The notes below the pieces were generated by a model. It searched no databases, was not told where the DNA came from, and saw only the letters and a list, made by a program, of their open reading frames with translations. A DNA stretch of 25,116 nt from Clostridia bacterium (GTDB lineage Bacteria > Bacillota > Clostridia > Christensenellales > CAG-314), in assembly GCA_017407305.1 (NCBI GenBank), contig JAFQWS010000020.1, forward strand, positions 1-25,116, in the 5' to 3' direction. The stretch's first letter is position 1, and the number at the start of each line of letters is the position of its first letter. This document shows, piece by piece, positions 6,519 to 15,616 of the stretch. A program made the position numbers and the translations under genes.

Positions 6519-7282
6519 TTTTAGCAGTAGATATTGGCAACACCAACGTAAAATTGGGTTTTTTCCAAAACGACAAGCTGGAAAATTCCTTCAAAATGAC
6601 AACCGTCATCAATCGCACAAGTGACGAATACAGCGCAATGTTGGTGCAAATGATGACCAACAACAATATCAAAGTGTCCGACGTAACGGGTGCAATCCTC
6701 TCTTGCGTTATTCCTCAGTTGGAATATACTTTTGTCAATCTCATCAAAAACCTTTTTGGAATAAAACCCATCATGGTGGGAGTTGGCGTCAAAACAGGAC
6801 TTTCCATCAAATACGAATTTCCCAAACAATTGGGCAGTGACCGAATTGTCACTTGCGTTGCAGCCATCAAAAAGTATGGTGCACCCTTTGTATTGGTAGA
6901 TTTTGGTACGGCAACGACTTTCAACGTAGTCAACGAGAAAAAAGAGTTTTTGGGTGGTTGCATAACTTTGGGTATCAAGGCAAAAAGTGATTCCCTTTCT
7001 TCAAAGACAAGCAAACTTCCTTCCGTTCAGTTGGAACGTCCCAAAAAGACCATTTGTACAAATACCACAAATGCAATTCAAAGTGGCATTGTCTTTGGAA
7101 CGGTTGGCGAAGTGAAATATATCATTGAAAGAATTAAAAAAGAAAGCAACTTGGACAACGTAAAAGTCGTTGCAACAGGTGGCTTGGCAGAAATTATTGA
7201 AGATATCGAACACATTTTTGACGTGGTGGACAGACAACTTTCCTTGTTTGGACTTAACGAAATTTACAAACTTAACGCATAA
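6515..7282 (+). CDS. coaX: Type III pantothenate kinase
   Basis: This 255-residue cytoplasmic enzyme phosphorylates pantothenate, the first step of CoA synthesis. It belongs to the ASKHA superfamily: phosphate-1 motif AVDIGNTN at 4-11, LGSDR at 106-110, VDFGTATT at 128-135 with the catalytic-region Asp129, GGCITLGI at 147-154, and the adenosine-binding ATGG at 220-223. The length is normal for the family (about 255-260). It overlaps the S component by 4 bases and touches uvrB through TAATG (1-base overlap), so translation is coupled along the operon. CoaX is typically insensitive to CoA feedback, so uptake control upstream would be meaningful. Confidence 0.96.
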   Translation: MILAVDIGNTNVKLGFFQNDKLENSFKMTTVINRTSDEYSAMLVQMMTNNNIKVSDVTGAILSCVIPQLEYTFVNLIKNLFGIKPIMVGVGVKTGLSIKYEFPKQLGSDRIVTCVAAIKKYGAPFVLVDFGTATTFNVVNEKKEFLGGCITLGIKAKSDSLSSKTSKLPSVQLERPKKTICTNTTNAIQSGIVFGTVGEVKYIIERIKKESNLDNVKVVATGGLAEIIEDIEHIFDVVDRQLSLFGLNEIYKLNA

Positions 7283-9237
7283 TGGATTTCAAACTTCACT
7301 CAAAATACAAACCTTGTGGCGATCAACCACAAGCAATAGAAAAACTTACTCAGGGGCTTCGTGACGGTTTGCGTACACAAGTGCTCAAAGGGGTTACGGG
7401 CAGTGGCAAGACTTTTACCATGGCAAACGTCATTGCCAACGTCAATCGCCCTGCTTTGGTCATTTGTCACAACAAAACGCTTGCAGCCCAACTTTGCAAT
7501 GAATTAAAAGAGTTTTTCCCCGAAAACAGAGTGGAATTTTTTGTTTCCTACTATGACTACTACATGCCGGAAAGTTACATTCCGTCAAGAGATTTGTATA
7601 TAGAAAAGGAAATTGACATCAACGAAGAAATTGACCGACTTCGCAACTCGGCAACTTGTTCGTTGTATGAAAGACACGACACAATCGTTGTGGCAAGTGT
7701 TTCTTGCATTTTTGGTTTGGGGGCACCCGAAGGCTTTTTCAAACTTTCGTTGTCGCTCAGACCCAACGACCAAATCAGCCGTGAAGACGTCATCAAACAT
7801 CTTGTGGCAATTCAGTACCAACGCAACGACGTTGATTTTTCCAGAGGAACTTTCCGTGTGCGTGGTGACGTGGTGGAAGTTATTCCAGCCAACTACGACC
7901 AAACGGCAGTGCGCATTGAATTTTTTGGCGATGAAGTGGAACGCATTGTGGAAACGGACGTGGTGACGGGCAACGTCAAAACGGAACTTTCCCACATACT
8001 CATTTTCCCTGCAACGCAATACGTAGTGGAAGGCATCACTTTGGACGGAGCAATTGCTCAAATCAAAGCCGATTTGGAAAAAGAATCCAACGACTTTGAA
8101 CAAGCAGGAAAAATTGTTGAAGCACAACGTTTGCGTCAGCGCACAACCTACGATTGCGAAATGCTCAAAGAAATTGGCTACTGCTCGGGTATTGAAAATT
8201 ATTCTCGCTACTTTGACGGTAGAACGGTGGGGCAAACGCCTTTTACTTTGTTGGACTATTTCCCTGAAGATTTTGTCACTTTCATTGACGAAAGTCACAT
8301 CACAATTCCTCAAATAAGGGGTATGTACAACGGTGACCGAGCAAGAAAAACCAACCTTGTTGACTATGGTTTTCGTTTGTCAAGTGCTTATGACAACAGA
8401 CCTTTGGTGTTTGACGAGTTTGACCAAAAGGTTGGACAAATGATTTGTTTGTCTGCAACCCCTCAACAATACGAACTTTCTCAAGCAGACAACGTTGCCG
8501 AGCAACTTATTCGTCCCACGGGATTGCTTGACCCCAAGGTGGAAGTGGTAAAAGTGCAAGGACAAATTGACCACTTGATTGAACAAATCAACAACGTCAT
8601 TGACGACAAAGGACGCGTTCTTGTCACGACTTTGACAAAGAAAATGGCCGAAAGTCTTACCGAGTACCTTGCAAAACGAGATATCAAAGTTAGATATATG
8701 CACAGCGAAATTGACACTTTGGAAAGGGTGGAAATTATTTCGGCACTCAAACGAGGCGACTTTGACGTGTTGGTGGGCATCAACCTTTTGAGAGAAGGTT
8801 TGGACTTGCCCCAAGTTCAACTTGTTGCCATACTTGACGCGGACAAAGAGGGTTTTTTGCGCAGTGAAACTTCACTCATTCAAACTATTGGCAGAACTGC
8901 AAGAAACGTCAAAGGCCGTGTGGTAATGTATGCAGACGTCATCACAGACAGTATGAAACGTGCCATTGACGAAACAAATCGTCGAAGAAAAATTCAACAC
9001 GAATACAACGTTGCTCATGGTATAACTCCCAAGACGATTGAGCATAACGTAAAAAACAGTTTGGAAATTTCCTTCAAACCCAAAGAGGCAGACTCTCACG
9101 AAAGTTTGGAAAGGGAATTGCAACGTGTATTGCAACAAATGAAAATTGCTGCAGGGCAGTTGGATTTTGAAAAGGCAATTTTGTATAGAGAACAAGCATC
9201 AAAAATAGAAAAGAAGTTAAGAAAAAATGAAAGATAA
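7282..9237 (+). CDS. uvrB: UvrB, excinuclease ABC subunit B
   Basis: This 651-residue damage-verification helicase of nucleotide excision repair has the usual length. Walker A GVTGSGKT is at 37-44, and the beta-hairpin that inserts between DNA strands lies around YYDYYMPESYIPSRD (90-104). The helicase motif II equivalent FIDESH is followed by IRGMYNGDRARK, motif VI by QTIGRTARN, and a C-terminal UVR motif for UvrC contact spans about 612-648. It acts with UvrA (encoded next, overlapping by 11 bases) and UvrC, which is not in the window. The start overlaps the coaX stop. Confidence 0.98.
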   Translation: MDFKLHSKYKPCGDQPQAIEKLTQGLRDGLRTQVLKGVTGSGKTFTMANVIANVNRPALVICHNKTLAAQLCNELKEFFPENRVEFFVSYYDYYMPESYIPSRDLYIEKEIDINEEIDRLRNSATCSLYERHDTIVVASVSCIFGLGAPEGFFKLSLSLRPNDQISREDVIKHLVAIQYQRNDVDFSRGTFRVRGDVVEVIPANYDQTAVRIEFFGDEVERIVETDVVTGNVKTELSHILIFPATQYVVEGITLDGAIAQIKADLEKESNDFEQAGKIVEAQRLRQRTTYDCEMLKEIGYCSGIENYSRYFDGRTVGQTPFTLLDYFPEDFVTFIDESHITIPQIRGMYNGDRARKTNLVDYGFRLSSAYDNRPLVFDEFDQKVGQMICLSATPQQYELSQADNVAEQLIRPTGLLDPKVEVVKVQGQIDHLIEQINNVIDDKGRVLVTTLTKKMAESLTEYLAKRDIKVRYMHSEIDTLERVEIISALKRGDFDVLVGINLLREGLDLPQVQLVAILDADKEGFLRSETSLIQTIGRTARNVKGRVVMYADVITDSMKRAIDETNRRRKIQHEYNVAHGITPKTIEHNVKNSLEISFKPKEADSHESLERELQRVLQQMKIAAGQLDFEKAILYREQASKIEKKLRKNER

Positions 9238-12022
9238 AATAGTTATCAAAAACGCCAAGGAAAACAACCTCAAAAGTGTTTCCTTGACCATACCCAAAGA
9301 TAAAATGGTGGTGTTTACCGGTATTTCAGGCAGTGGCAAATCTAGTTTGGCATTTGACACGATTTTTGCCGAAGGACAAAGACGATACGTGGAAAGTTTG
9401 TCTGCTTATGCCCGTCAATTTTTGGGACAAATGGACAAGCCTGACGTGGAATCCATTGAAGGACTTTCCCCTGCCATTTCCATTGACCAAAAGACCACCA
9501 GTCACAATCCTCGTTCTACGGTGGGAACGGTCACGGAAATTTACGACTATTTGCGTTTGCTTTTTGCTCGCATTGGTACACCCTATTGTCCCAACTGCGG
9601 TAAAGAAATTTGCAAAACTACCGTTGACCAAATTTCCGACAGAGTTTTCCAATTGGAACAAGGCAGTCGTGTGCAAATTTTGGCGCCCATGGTACGTTCT
9701 CGCAAGGGCGAACATCAAAAGTTGATTGACGACGTTAAAAAGGCGGGTTTTGTAAGACTTTTTGTGGATGGAAAAGCCTACACGGTGGATGACAAAATTG
9801 ATTTGGAAAAAAATATCAAACACTCCATTTCCGTTGTCGTGGACCGTCTTGTGGTCAAAGATGGCATTCAAACACGCCTTGCAGACAGCATTGAAACGGC
9901 ACAAAAGTTGGCTGACGGATTGGTAATTATCAAAACGGACGTGGAAGAGACGTTGTATTCGGACAAATATTCTTGTCCCGACTGTGGCATCACCATTGAA
10001 GAGTTGGAACCCAGAATGTTTTCCTTCAACTCTCCTTTTGGAGCATGTCCCGAGTGTACCGGTTTGGGCTTCAAACAAAAGTTTGACGTCAACTTGATTG
10101 TGCCCGATATGACCAAAAGCATATCGCAAGGTGCAATAAAAGTGATGGGCTTCAACTTTGATATGAGTGGTTGGTTGTATTCAAAGGTGGAACAACTTGC
10201 AAAAAATTACAACTTTTCTTTGGACACTCCTTTTGAACAATTGTCCCAAGAAGCAGTGGACGTGTTGATGTACGGCGAAAAGTATGCCGAGGGTTTTTCT
10301 TCTTATGAAAGACCTTTTGAAGGCATTTTGAACACAATGGAAAGACGTTATCAAGGGGCAAGTGAGTGGGCAAAGCGTATGTATGAAGACTACATGACGC
10401 AAACGGAATGCCCCGTATGTCACGGAAAACGTCTCAAAAAGGAAGTGTTGTCAGTCAAAATCAATGGATTGAACATTGACGACGTTTGCCAACTTTCCGT
10501 CAAAAATTGTTTGGACTTTTTTGAAAATATTCAACTTGACCAAACCAAGGCAAAAATTGCCTATATGGTACTCAAAGAAATAAAGGCTCGTCTCAACTTC
10601 TTGTTGGACGTTGGCTTGGGCTACTTGACTTTGGCAAGAAGCAGTTCTTCCTTGTCGGGTGGCGAAGCACAACGTATTCGTTTGGCAACGCAAATTGGCA
10701 GTGGCTTGACGGGTATTTTGTACATTTTGGACGAACCTTCCATTGGGTTGCACCAAAGAGACAACGACAAACTTATTGCAAGTTTGAAAAACTTGCGAGA
10801 TTTGGGCAACACCTTGATTATCGTTGAACACGATGAAGACACCATTAGAAGTGCCGATCACATTGTGGACGTAGGCGTAGGCGCAGGTGTTCACGGTGGG
10901 GAGATTGTCGTACAAGGCACCCTTGACGACGTTTGCAACTGCCCCCAATCTTTGACAGGTCAATACTTGTCGGGAGCAAGAAAAATTGAAATTCCCACTC
11001 AACGCCGTCAACCAAAAGGTTATCTTACGGTGGTGGAAGCAACCAAAAACAATCTCAAAAATATGACGGTGGATATCCCTTTGGGAGTGTTGACCGTTGT
11101 CACCGGTGTAAGTGGTTCGGGCAAATCCTCCTTGATAAACGAAGTTCTTTTGCCCAATTTGTTGCACAAGCTCAATCGTGCAAGATATCAAAAAACAAAG
11201 TGTAGAGAAATTGTTGGCTTTGAACAACTTGACAAAGTCATTGACATTGACCAATCGGCAATCGGTCGCACCCCCAGAAGCAACCCTGCCACCTATACAA
11301 ACGTTTTCAACGCCATTAGAGAATTGTTTGCATCCACACCCGATGCAAAACAACGTGGCTACAAAATGGGCAGATTTTCTTTCAACGTAAAAGGTGGCCG
11401 TTGCGAAAACTGCACAGGCGACGGAATTTTGCGTATTCCCATGAACTTCTTGCCCGACGTTTACGTTCCTTGCCCCGTATGTCAAGGCAAACGTTACAAC
11501 AGAGAAACTTTGGAAGTCAAATACAAAGGAAAATCCATTGCTGACGTGTTGGATATGACGGTGGAAGAAGCGTGCAAATTCTTTGAAAATATCCCTTCCA
11601 TTCACAACAAATTGCAAACGTTGTACGACGTTGGTTTGGGATACGTCAAACTTGGACAAAGCGCAACCACCTTGTCGGGTGGCGAAGCGCAACGTGTAAA
11701 ACTTGCCACGGAACTTTCCAAGCGAAGCACAGGCAAAACCATGTACGTTTTGGACGAACCTACCACAGGTTTGCACACCTACGACGTGCAAAAACTTGTT
11801 GCCATTTTGCAACGTTTGGTGGCAACAGGCAATTCGGTGGTTGTTATCGAACACAACTTGGACGTAATCAAGGTTGCCGACCACATCATTGACCTTGGCC
11901 CAGAAGGTGGCGACGAAGGTGGCGAAGTGGTGGCGACGGGCACGCCCGAAGAGATTGCCCAAAAGCCCAACAGTTTCACAGGACAATATTTGAAAAAGGT
12001 ACTGAACACAAATGAAAATTAA
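9227..12022 (+). CDS. uvrA: UvrA, excinuclease ABC subunit A
   Basis: This 931-residue damage-recognition ATPase of nucleotide excision repair is full length and has two ABC modules. Module 1 has Walker A TGISGSGKSS at 31-40, a zinc-binding insert (CPDCG...CPEC, about 250-285), and signature SSLSGGEAQRIRLA with Walker B ILDEPSIGLH at about 483-510. Module 2 has GVSGSGKSS at about 628-636, the C-terminal zinc module (CENC...CPVC, about 733-760), TLSGGEAQRVKLA and VLDEPTTGLH. It works as a dimer with UvrB. It overlaps uvrB and nrdG by 11 bases each, so the order uvrB-uvrA-nrdG is translationally coupled. Confidence 0.98.
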   Translation: MKDKIVIKNAKENNLKSVSLTIPKDKMVVFTGISGSGKSSLAFDTIFAEGQRRYVESLSAYARQFLGQMDKPDVESIEGLSPAISIDQKTTSHNPRSTVGTVTEIYDYLRLLFARIGTPYCPNCGKEICKTTVDQISDRVFQLEQGSRVQILAPMVRSRKGEHQKLIDDVKKAGFVRLFVDGKAYTVDDKIDLEKNIKHSISVVVDRLVVKDGIQTRLADSIETAQKLADGLVIIKTDVEETLYSDKYSCPDCGITIEELEPRMFSFNSPFGACPECTGLGFKQKFDVNLIVPDMTKSISQGAIKVMGFNFDMSGWLYSKVEQLAKNYNFSLDTPFEQLSQEAVDVLMYGEKYAEGFSSYERPFEGILNTMERRYQGASEWAKRMYEDYMTQTECPVCHGKRLKKEVLSVKINGLNIDDVCQLSVKNCLDFFENIQLDQTKAKIAYMVLKEIKARLNFLLDVGLGYLTLARSSSSLSGGEAQRIRLATQIGSGLTGILYILDEPSIGLHQRDNDKLIASLKNLRDLGNTLIIVEHDEDTIRSADHIVDVGVGAGVHGGEIVVQGTLDDVCNCPQSLTGQYLSGARKIEIPTQRRQPKGYLTVVEATKNNLKNMTVDIPLGVLTVVTGVSGSGKSSLINEVLLPNLLHKLNRARYQKTKCREIVGFEQLDKVIDIDQSAIGRTPRSNPATYTNVFNAIRELFASTPDAKQRGYKMGRFSFNVKGGRCENCTGDGILRIPMNFLPDVYVPCPVCQGKRYNRETLEVKYKGKSIADVLDMTVEEACKFFENIPSIHNKLQTLYDVGLGYVKLGQSATTLSGGEAQRVKLATELSKRSTGKTMYVLDEPTTGLHTYDVQKLVAILQRLVATGNSVVVIEHNLDVIKVADHIIDLGPEGGDEGGEVVATGTPEEIAQKPNSFTGQYLKKVLNTNEN

Positions 12023-12707
12023 AGGTTTACAAAAACTTACGTTATTGGATTATCCCACCAAGACGGCTTGCACCGTCTTTTTGGCAGGGTGCAACTATCG
12101 TTGCCCTTTTTGTCACAATGCAGGTTTGGTGGTGGACGTCGACCAAGATGAAATCAGTCAAGAAGAGTTTTTTGCCTTTTTAGAAAAACGCAAAAAAGTT
12201 TTGGAAGGAGTCTGCATCACAGGTGGCGAACCCACTTTGAACAAAGATTTGCCCGAGTTTATCAAGAAAATCAAGCAAATTGGTTATTGTGTCAAACTTG
12301 ACACCAACGGCACCAATTTTGAGATGCTCAAAGGTTTGGTGGAAGAAGGTTTGGTGGACTACGTTGCAATGGATGCCAAAAACGGATTGGAAAGTTATCC
12401 AATGACTGTGGGTGTAAAAAATTTGGACGTTTTGCCCATTATGCAATCGGCAAGTTTTTTGATGCAAAATCACGTTGACTATGAATTTAGAACAACGGTG
12501 GTGGACAACTTCCACACGTATGAGTCCATTGAAAGCATGGGAAAATGGCTCAAAGGAGCAAAAGTATTGTATTTGCAACAATTTGTGGACAACGGCACAC
12601 TCATTTGTCCCAATTTGTCGGGTGCTTCCATTGACAAAATGAAAAGTTACCAACAAATTCTTTCCAAATACATTTCCCAAGTGCATTTGAGAGGCGTCGA
12701 CGAATAG
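12012..12707 (+). CDS. nrdG: Anaerobic ribonucleotide reductase activating protein (NrdG, radical SAM)
   Basis: This 231-residue radical SAM protein has its [4Fe-4S] motif CNYRCPFC at Cys27, Cys31 and Cys34. GGEPTL lies at about 76-81, and the N-terminal KLTLLDYPTKTACTVFLAGC is typical of the NrdG-type activases fused to or linked with class III reductases (the longer NrdG2-like form rather than the roughly 155-residue E. coli type). It cleaves S-adenosylmethionine to place the glycyl radical on NrdD. The start lies inside the uvrA 3' end (11-base overlap). Its partner nrdD lies 529 bases downstream on the same strand, behind a terminator and its own promoter. Related YjjW-like or pyruvate-formate-lyase activases are the alternative, but the nearby nrdD argues for NrdG. 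Confidence 0.88.
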   Translation: MKIKGLQKLTLLDYPTKTACTVFLAGCNYRCPFCHNAGLVVDVDQDEISQEEFFAFLEKRKKVLEGVCITGGEPTLNKDLPEFIKKIKQIGYCVKLDTNGTNFEMLKGLVEEGLVDYVAMDAKNGLESYPMTVGVKNLDVLPIMQSASFLMQNHVDYEFRTTVVDNFHTYESIESMGKWLKGAKVLYLQQFVDNGTLICPNLSGASIDKMKSYQQILSKYISQVHLRGVDE

Positions 12708-12782
12708 ACTTTAAAAGGAACTTGTCAAAAGAAATATTGATTTTCTTACTTGCGTTATTTGCTCCTCTTAAAAATAAAAACT

Positions 12783-12815
12783 AAAAAAGTCCGTGCATTG
12801 TCACGGACTTTTTTA
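12783..12815 (+). terminator. Intrinsic terminator after nrdG
   Basis: A 13-bp perfect stem (12783-12795 with 12802-12814) with a 6-base loop and T-run. A second small hairpin follows directly (12814-12820 with 12827-12833, T6 loop). Confidence 0.9.
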
Positions 12816-12879
12816 TTGGCTTTTTTGCCAATAGAGTTTTATGCGAGCAATTTATATTTATACATTGCCCAAAAGTGAG

Positions 12880-12895
12880 CCACAATATCTTGTGG
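12880..12895. promoter_or_regulatory. NrdR-box-like palindrome, distal
   Basis: CCACAATATCTTGTGG matches the NrdR box pattern acaCwATATcTwGtgt at its core. It lies 229 bases upstream of the next copy and far from the nrdD promoter. Confidence 0.65.
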
Positions 12896-13108
12896 TGATA
12901 ACTTTTGTTTTGCCATAACAAAAAATTAAAAAAATACAACAATAGTAAAAAATTTGAAAACAGGATGAAATTGTTTAAAAACGTCAAAGACAAAATTTGA
13001 AGAAATTAGGTGAGAAATGGTGGTAAAAAATGTCAAAATTTATCAATTTTCACAACTTTTATTAATTATTCAAAGGCTAAATTTTTATTCATACATCCTA
13101 TGTCTAAC

Positions 13109-13124
13109 ATACAATATCTTGTGT
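13109..13124. promoter_or_regulatory. NrdR box, promoter-proximal pair, first copy
   Basis: ATACAATATCTTGTGT matches the NrdR box; its core CAATATCTTG is identical to the distal copy. It starts 42 bases (four helical turns) before the second copy. Confidence 0.8.
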
Positions 13125-13150
13125 TCATTTTTACAGTTTTTTAAAAATAA

Positions 13151-13166
13151 ACACAAGATATTGTGT
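13151..13166. promoter_or_regulatory. NrdR box, promoter-proximal pair, second copy
   Basis: ACACAAGATATTGTGT is the same palindrome read on the other strand. It ends 9 bases before the -35 box of nrdD. NrdR is an ATP/dATP-sensing repressor of ribonucleotide reductase genes in most bacteria. Confidence 0.82.
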
Positions 13167-13175
13167 CACAAACTA

Positions 13176-13204
13176 TTGACACTCCCAACGTTTTGGTGTA
13201 TTCT
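13176..13204 (+). promoter_or_regulatory. nrdD promoter
   Basis: A perfect TTGACA (13176-13181), a 17-base spacer and TATTCT (13199-13204). A TATACT at 13204-13209 is an alternative -10 but is too far from the -35 box. Transcription should start near 13211. Confidence 0.65.
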
Positions 13205-13236
13205 ATACTAGCAAATCTTCCAAAGGAGAAAAAATC

Positions 13237-15609
13237 ATGTATCAAGTAGTTAGAAGAAACGGAGAAACAATCGATTTTGATCTTTCCAAAATCCCAAATG
13301 CCATTGAAAAAGCATTCGAGGCAACAGGCAAAGCAGTAAACAAGGATGTCGTTGACTTGTTGGCATTGCGTGTTACTGCAGATTTCCAATCAAAAATCAA
13401 AAACGGCACCATTGCAGTCGAAGATATTCAAGACAGTGCAGAAGTGGTGTTGATTCAAGCAGGTTATGCTGACGTTGCAAAAGAATACATTTTGTATCGC
13501 AAACAACACGAAAACATCCGCAAGGTTGGTGAAACGGCACTCAACTACAAAGACACAGTCAACAACTATCTCAACGTATTGGACTGGCGTGTAAAAGAAA
13601 ACAGCACGGTTACCTACTCGGTTGGTGGTCTCATTTTGTCCAACAGTGGTGCAATCACAGCCAACTACTGGTTGAGCGAAGTTTACGACAAAGAAATTGC
13701 AGATGCTCACAAATCTGGTGCAATGCACTTGCACGATTTGTCCATGCTCACAGGTTATTGCGCAGGTTGGTCCTTGAAACAACTTATTCAACAAGGTTTG
13801 GGCGGTATCCCCGGCAAAATCACTTCTGCACCTGCAAGACACCTTTCCACACTTTGCAACCAAATGGTCAACTTTTTGGGCATTATGCAAAACGAATGGG
13901 CAGGCGCACAAGCATTTTCTTCCTTCGACACCTACTTGGCACCTTTCGTCAAAGTAGACAATCTTACCTATGAACAAACCAAAAAGTGCATTGAATCTTT
14001 TGTATATGGTGTAAACATCCCTTCTCGTTGGGGCACACAAGCACCTTTCTCCAACATCACTTTGGACTGGACGGTTCCCGATGACCTTGCAGAAATGAAT
14101 GCAATTGTCGGTGGCAAAGAAATGGATTTCAAATACAAAGATTGCAAGGCAGAAATGGATATGATCAACAAAGCCTTCATTGAAACAATGATTGAAGGCG
14201 ATGCCAACGGCAGAGGTTTCCAATATCCCATCCCTACCTATTCCATCACACAAGATTTTGACTGGTCGGAAACGGAAAACAACAAGTTGTTGTTTGAAAT
14301 GACGGCAAAATATGGCACGCCCTATTTCTCCAACTATATCAACAGCGACATGAAACCTTCCGACATCAGAAGTATGTGCTGTCGTTTGCGTTTGGACTTG
14401 AGAGAACTTCGCAAAAAAAGTGGTGGTTTCTTTGGCAGTGGCGAATCCACCGGTTCCATTGGTGTTGTTACACTCAACATTCCCCGTTTGGCATACCTTG
14501 CAGAAGACGAACAAGATTTTTACAAACGTTTGACAAAACTTATGGATACAGCTTGCCGTTCCCTCAAAATCAAGAGAGACTTCATCACAAAACTTTTGGA
14601 CGCAGGTTTGTACCCTTATACAAAACACTATCTTGGCACCTTTGCAAACCACTTCTCCACAATTGGTCTTGTTGGTATGAACGAAGCATGCCTCAACGCA
14701 AAATGGCTCAAAAAAGATTTGACAAACGAAGTTGCCCAACAATTCACAAAAGACGTTCTCAACTTCATGCGTGAAAAATTGAGTGACTACCAAGAAAAAT
14801 ACGGTGATTTGTACAACCTTGAAGCAACACCCGCAGAAAGCACTTCTTTCCGTTTGGCAAAACACGACAGAAAGTACTATCCCGACATCATCACAGCAAG
14901 TGACAATGACGACGCACCCTACTACACCAACAGCTCTCACTTGCCCGTAAGTTTTTCCAGCGACATTTTTGACGCATTGGATATTCAAGACGATTTGCAA
15001 ACGTTGTACACCAGTGGTACGGTATTCCACTCTTTCTTGGGCGAAAGACTTCCCGACTGGAAAGCAGCACAAAAACTTGTCAGAAAGATTGCAGAAAACT
15101 ATCGTTTGCCTTACTACACAATGTCTCCTACCTACTCTGTATGTCCCGTACACGGCTACATTGCAGGTGAAAAATATTCTTGCCCTCATTGTGGCAAAAC
15201 AACGGAAGTTTACAGCCGTATCACAGGTTACTATCGCCCTGTTCAAAACTGGAACGATGGCAAATCTCAAGAATTTAAACAACGTAAACTTTACGACATT
15301 GAAAAAAGCCAACTCAAACACAAAGGCGTCATCCAAGAAAACAAAGCAGAAAAACCTGCAGTTGAAGAAAACGTTTTCAAAACGTTGTTGTTCACAACAC
15401 CCAGTTGCCCCAACTGCAAAATGGCAAAAATGTTCTTGGATAAGAGCAACATTGTCTATGACGTTCTCAACGCATACGACAACGCAAGCTTGGCAGAAAA
15501 GTACAACGTAAAACAAGCACCCACGTTGGTAATTGTTTCCGGCAAAGACGTATCTTTGTTTGAAAACGCATCCAATATTCGCAAGTATTGCGAAGAAAAG
15601 AAGGTGTAA
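13237..15609 (+). CDS. nrdD: Class III (anaerobic) ribonucleotide reductase NrdD with fused C-terminal redoxin domain
   Basis: This 790-residue glycyl-radical enzyme makes dNTPs under anaerobic conditions. The start follows AAAGGAG by 8 bases. An ATP-cone allosteric domain covers about 1-95 (VVRRNGE...). The catalytic barrel includes GYCAGW (Cys175) and MCCRLR (Cys381-382), candidates for the active-site cysteines. A zinc site is formed by CPVH and CPHC (Cys636, His639, Cys649, Cys652), and Gly664 in RITGYYRP is the expected radical glycine. Unlike the usual NrdD, which stops soon after the glycyl loop, it continues through a charged linker (about 675-710) into a glutaredoxin/NrdH-like domain (about 713-790) with the dithiol CPNC at Cys724 and Cys727 and a cis-Pro-type APTLV. 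The fused redoxin and the adjacent trxB suggest thiol rather than formate reduction. NrdR boxes lie upstream. Confidence 0.96.
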   Translation: MYQVVRRNGETIDFDLSKIPNAIEKAFEATGKAVNKDVVDLLALRVTADFQSKIKNGTIAVEDIQDSAEVVLIQAGYADVAKEYILYRKQHENIRKVGETALNYKDTVNNYLNVLDWRVKENSTVTYSVGGLILSNSGAITANYWLSEVYDKEIADAHKSGAMHLHDLSMLTGYCAGWSLKQLIQQGLGGIPGKITSAPARHLSTLCNQMVNFLGIMQNEWAGAQAFSSFDTYLAPFVKVDNLTYEQTKKCIESFVYGVNIPSRWGTQAPFSNITLDWTVPDDLAEMNAIVGGKEMDFKYKDCKAEMDMINKAFIETMIEGDANGRGFQYPIPTYSITQDFDWSETENNKLLFEMTAKYGTPYFSNYINSDMKPSDIRSMCCRLRLDLRELRKKSGGFFGSGESTGSIGVVTLNIPRLAYLAEDEQDFYKRLTKLMDTACRSLKIKRDFITKLLDAGLYPYTKHYLGTFANHFSTIGLVGMNEACLNAKWLKKDLTNEVAQQFTKDVLNFMREKLSDYQEKYGDLYNLEATPAESTSFRLAKHDRKYYPDIITASDNDDAPYYTNSSHLPVSFSSDIFDALDIQDDLQTLYTSGTVFHSFLGERLPDWKAAQKLVRKIAENYRLPYYTMSPTYSVCPVHGYIAGEKYSCPHCGKTTEVYSRITGYYRPVQNWNDGKSQEFKQRKLYDIEKSQLKHKGVIQENKAEKPAVEENVFKTLLFTTPSCPNCKMAKMFLDKSNIVYDVLNAYDNASLAEKYNVKQAPTLVIVSGKDVSLFENASNIRKYCEEKKV

Positions 15610-15616
15610 TTGGCTT

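Larger units (their letters stand above)
12816..13236 (+). other. Long AT-rich non-coding control region before nrdD
   Basis: Together with 12708-12815 this is the only gap above 300 bases. It holds three NrdR-box-like palindromes, the nrdD promoter and the nrdD ribosome site. Short open frames exist (for example 13017-13211 plus and 12781-12993 minus) but have AT-driven Phe/Leu/Lys composition and no convincing support, so I do not call a gene. No RNA gene was recognised. Confidence 0.6.

Noticed and set aside
12781..13211. Short frames 12781-12993 (minus) and 13017-13211 (plus) in the nrdD control region
   Set aside because: Their composition is that of AT-rich non-coding DNA, the first contains the nrdG terminator, and the second overlaps NrdR boxes and the nrdD promoter. 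Only a weak AGGTGAG precedes the plus frame.
13390..15516. Very long open frame (about 708 codons) on the minus strand opposite nrdD
   Set aside because: Antisense shadow: the sense gene mostly avoids TTA, CTA and TCA codons, so the opposite strand has few stops. The translation is Cys/Phe/His-rich with no domain. The same applies to the long minus-strand frames opposite uvrA and uvrB.
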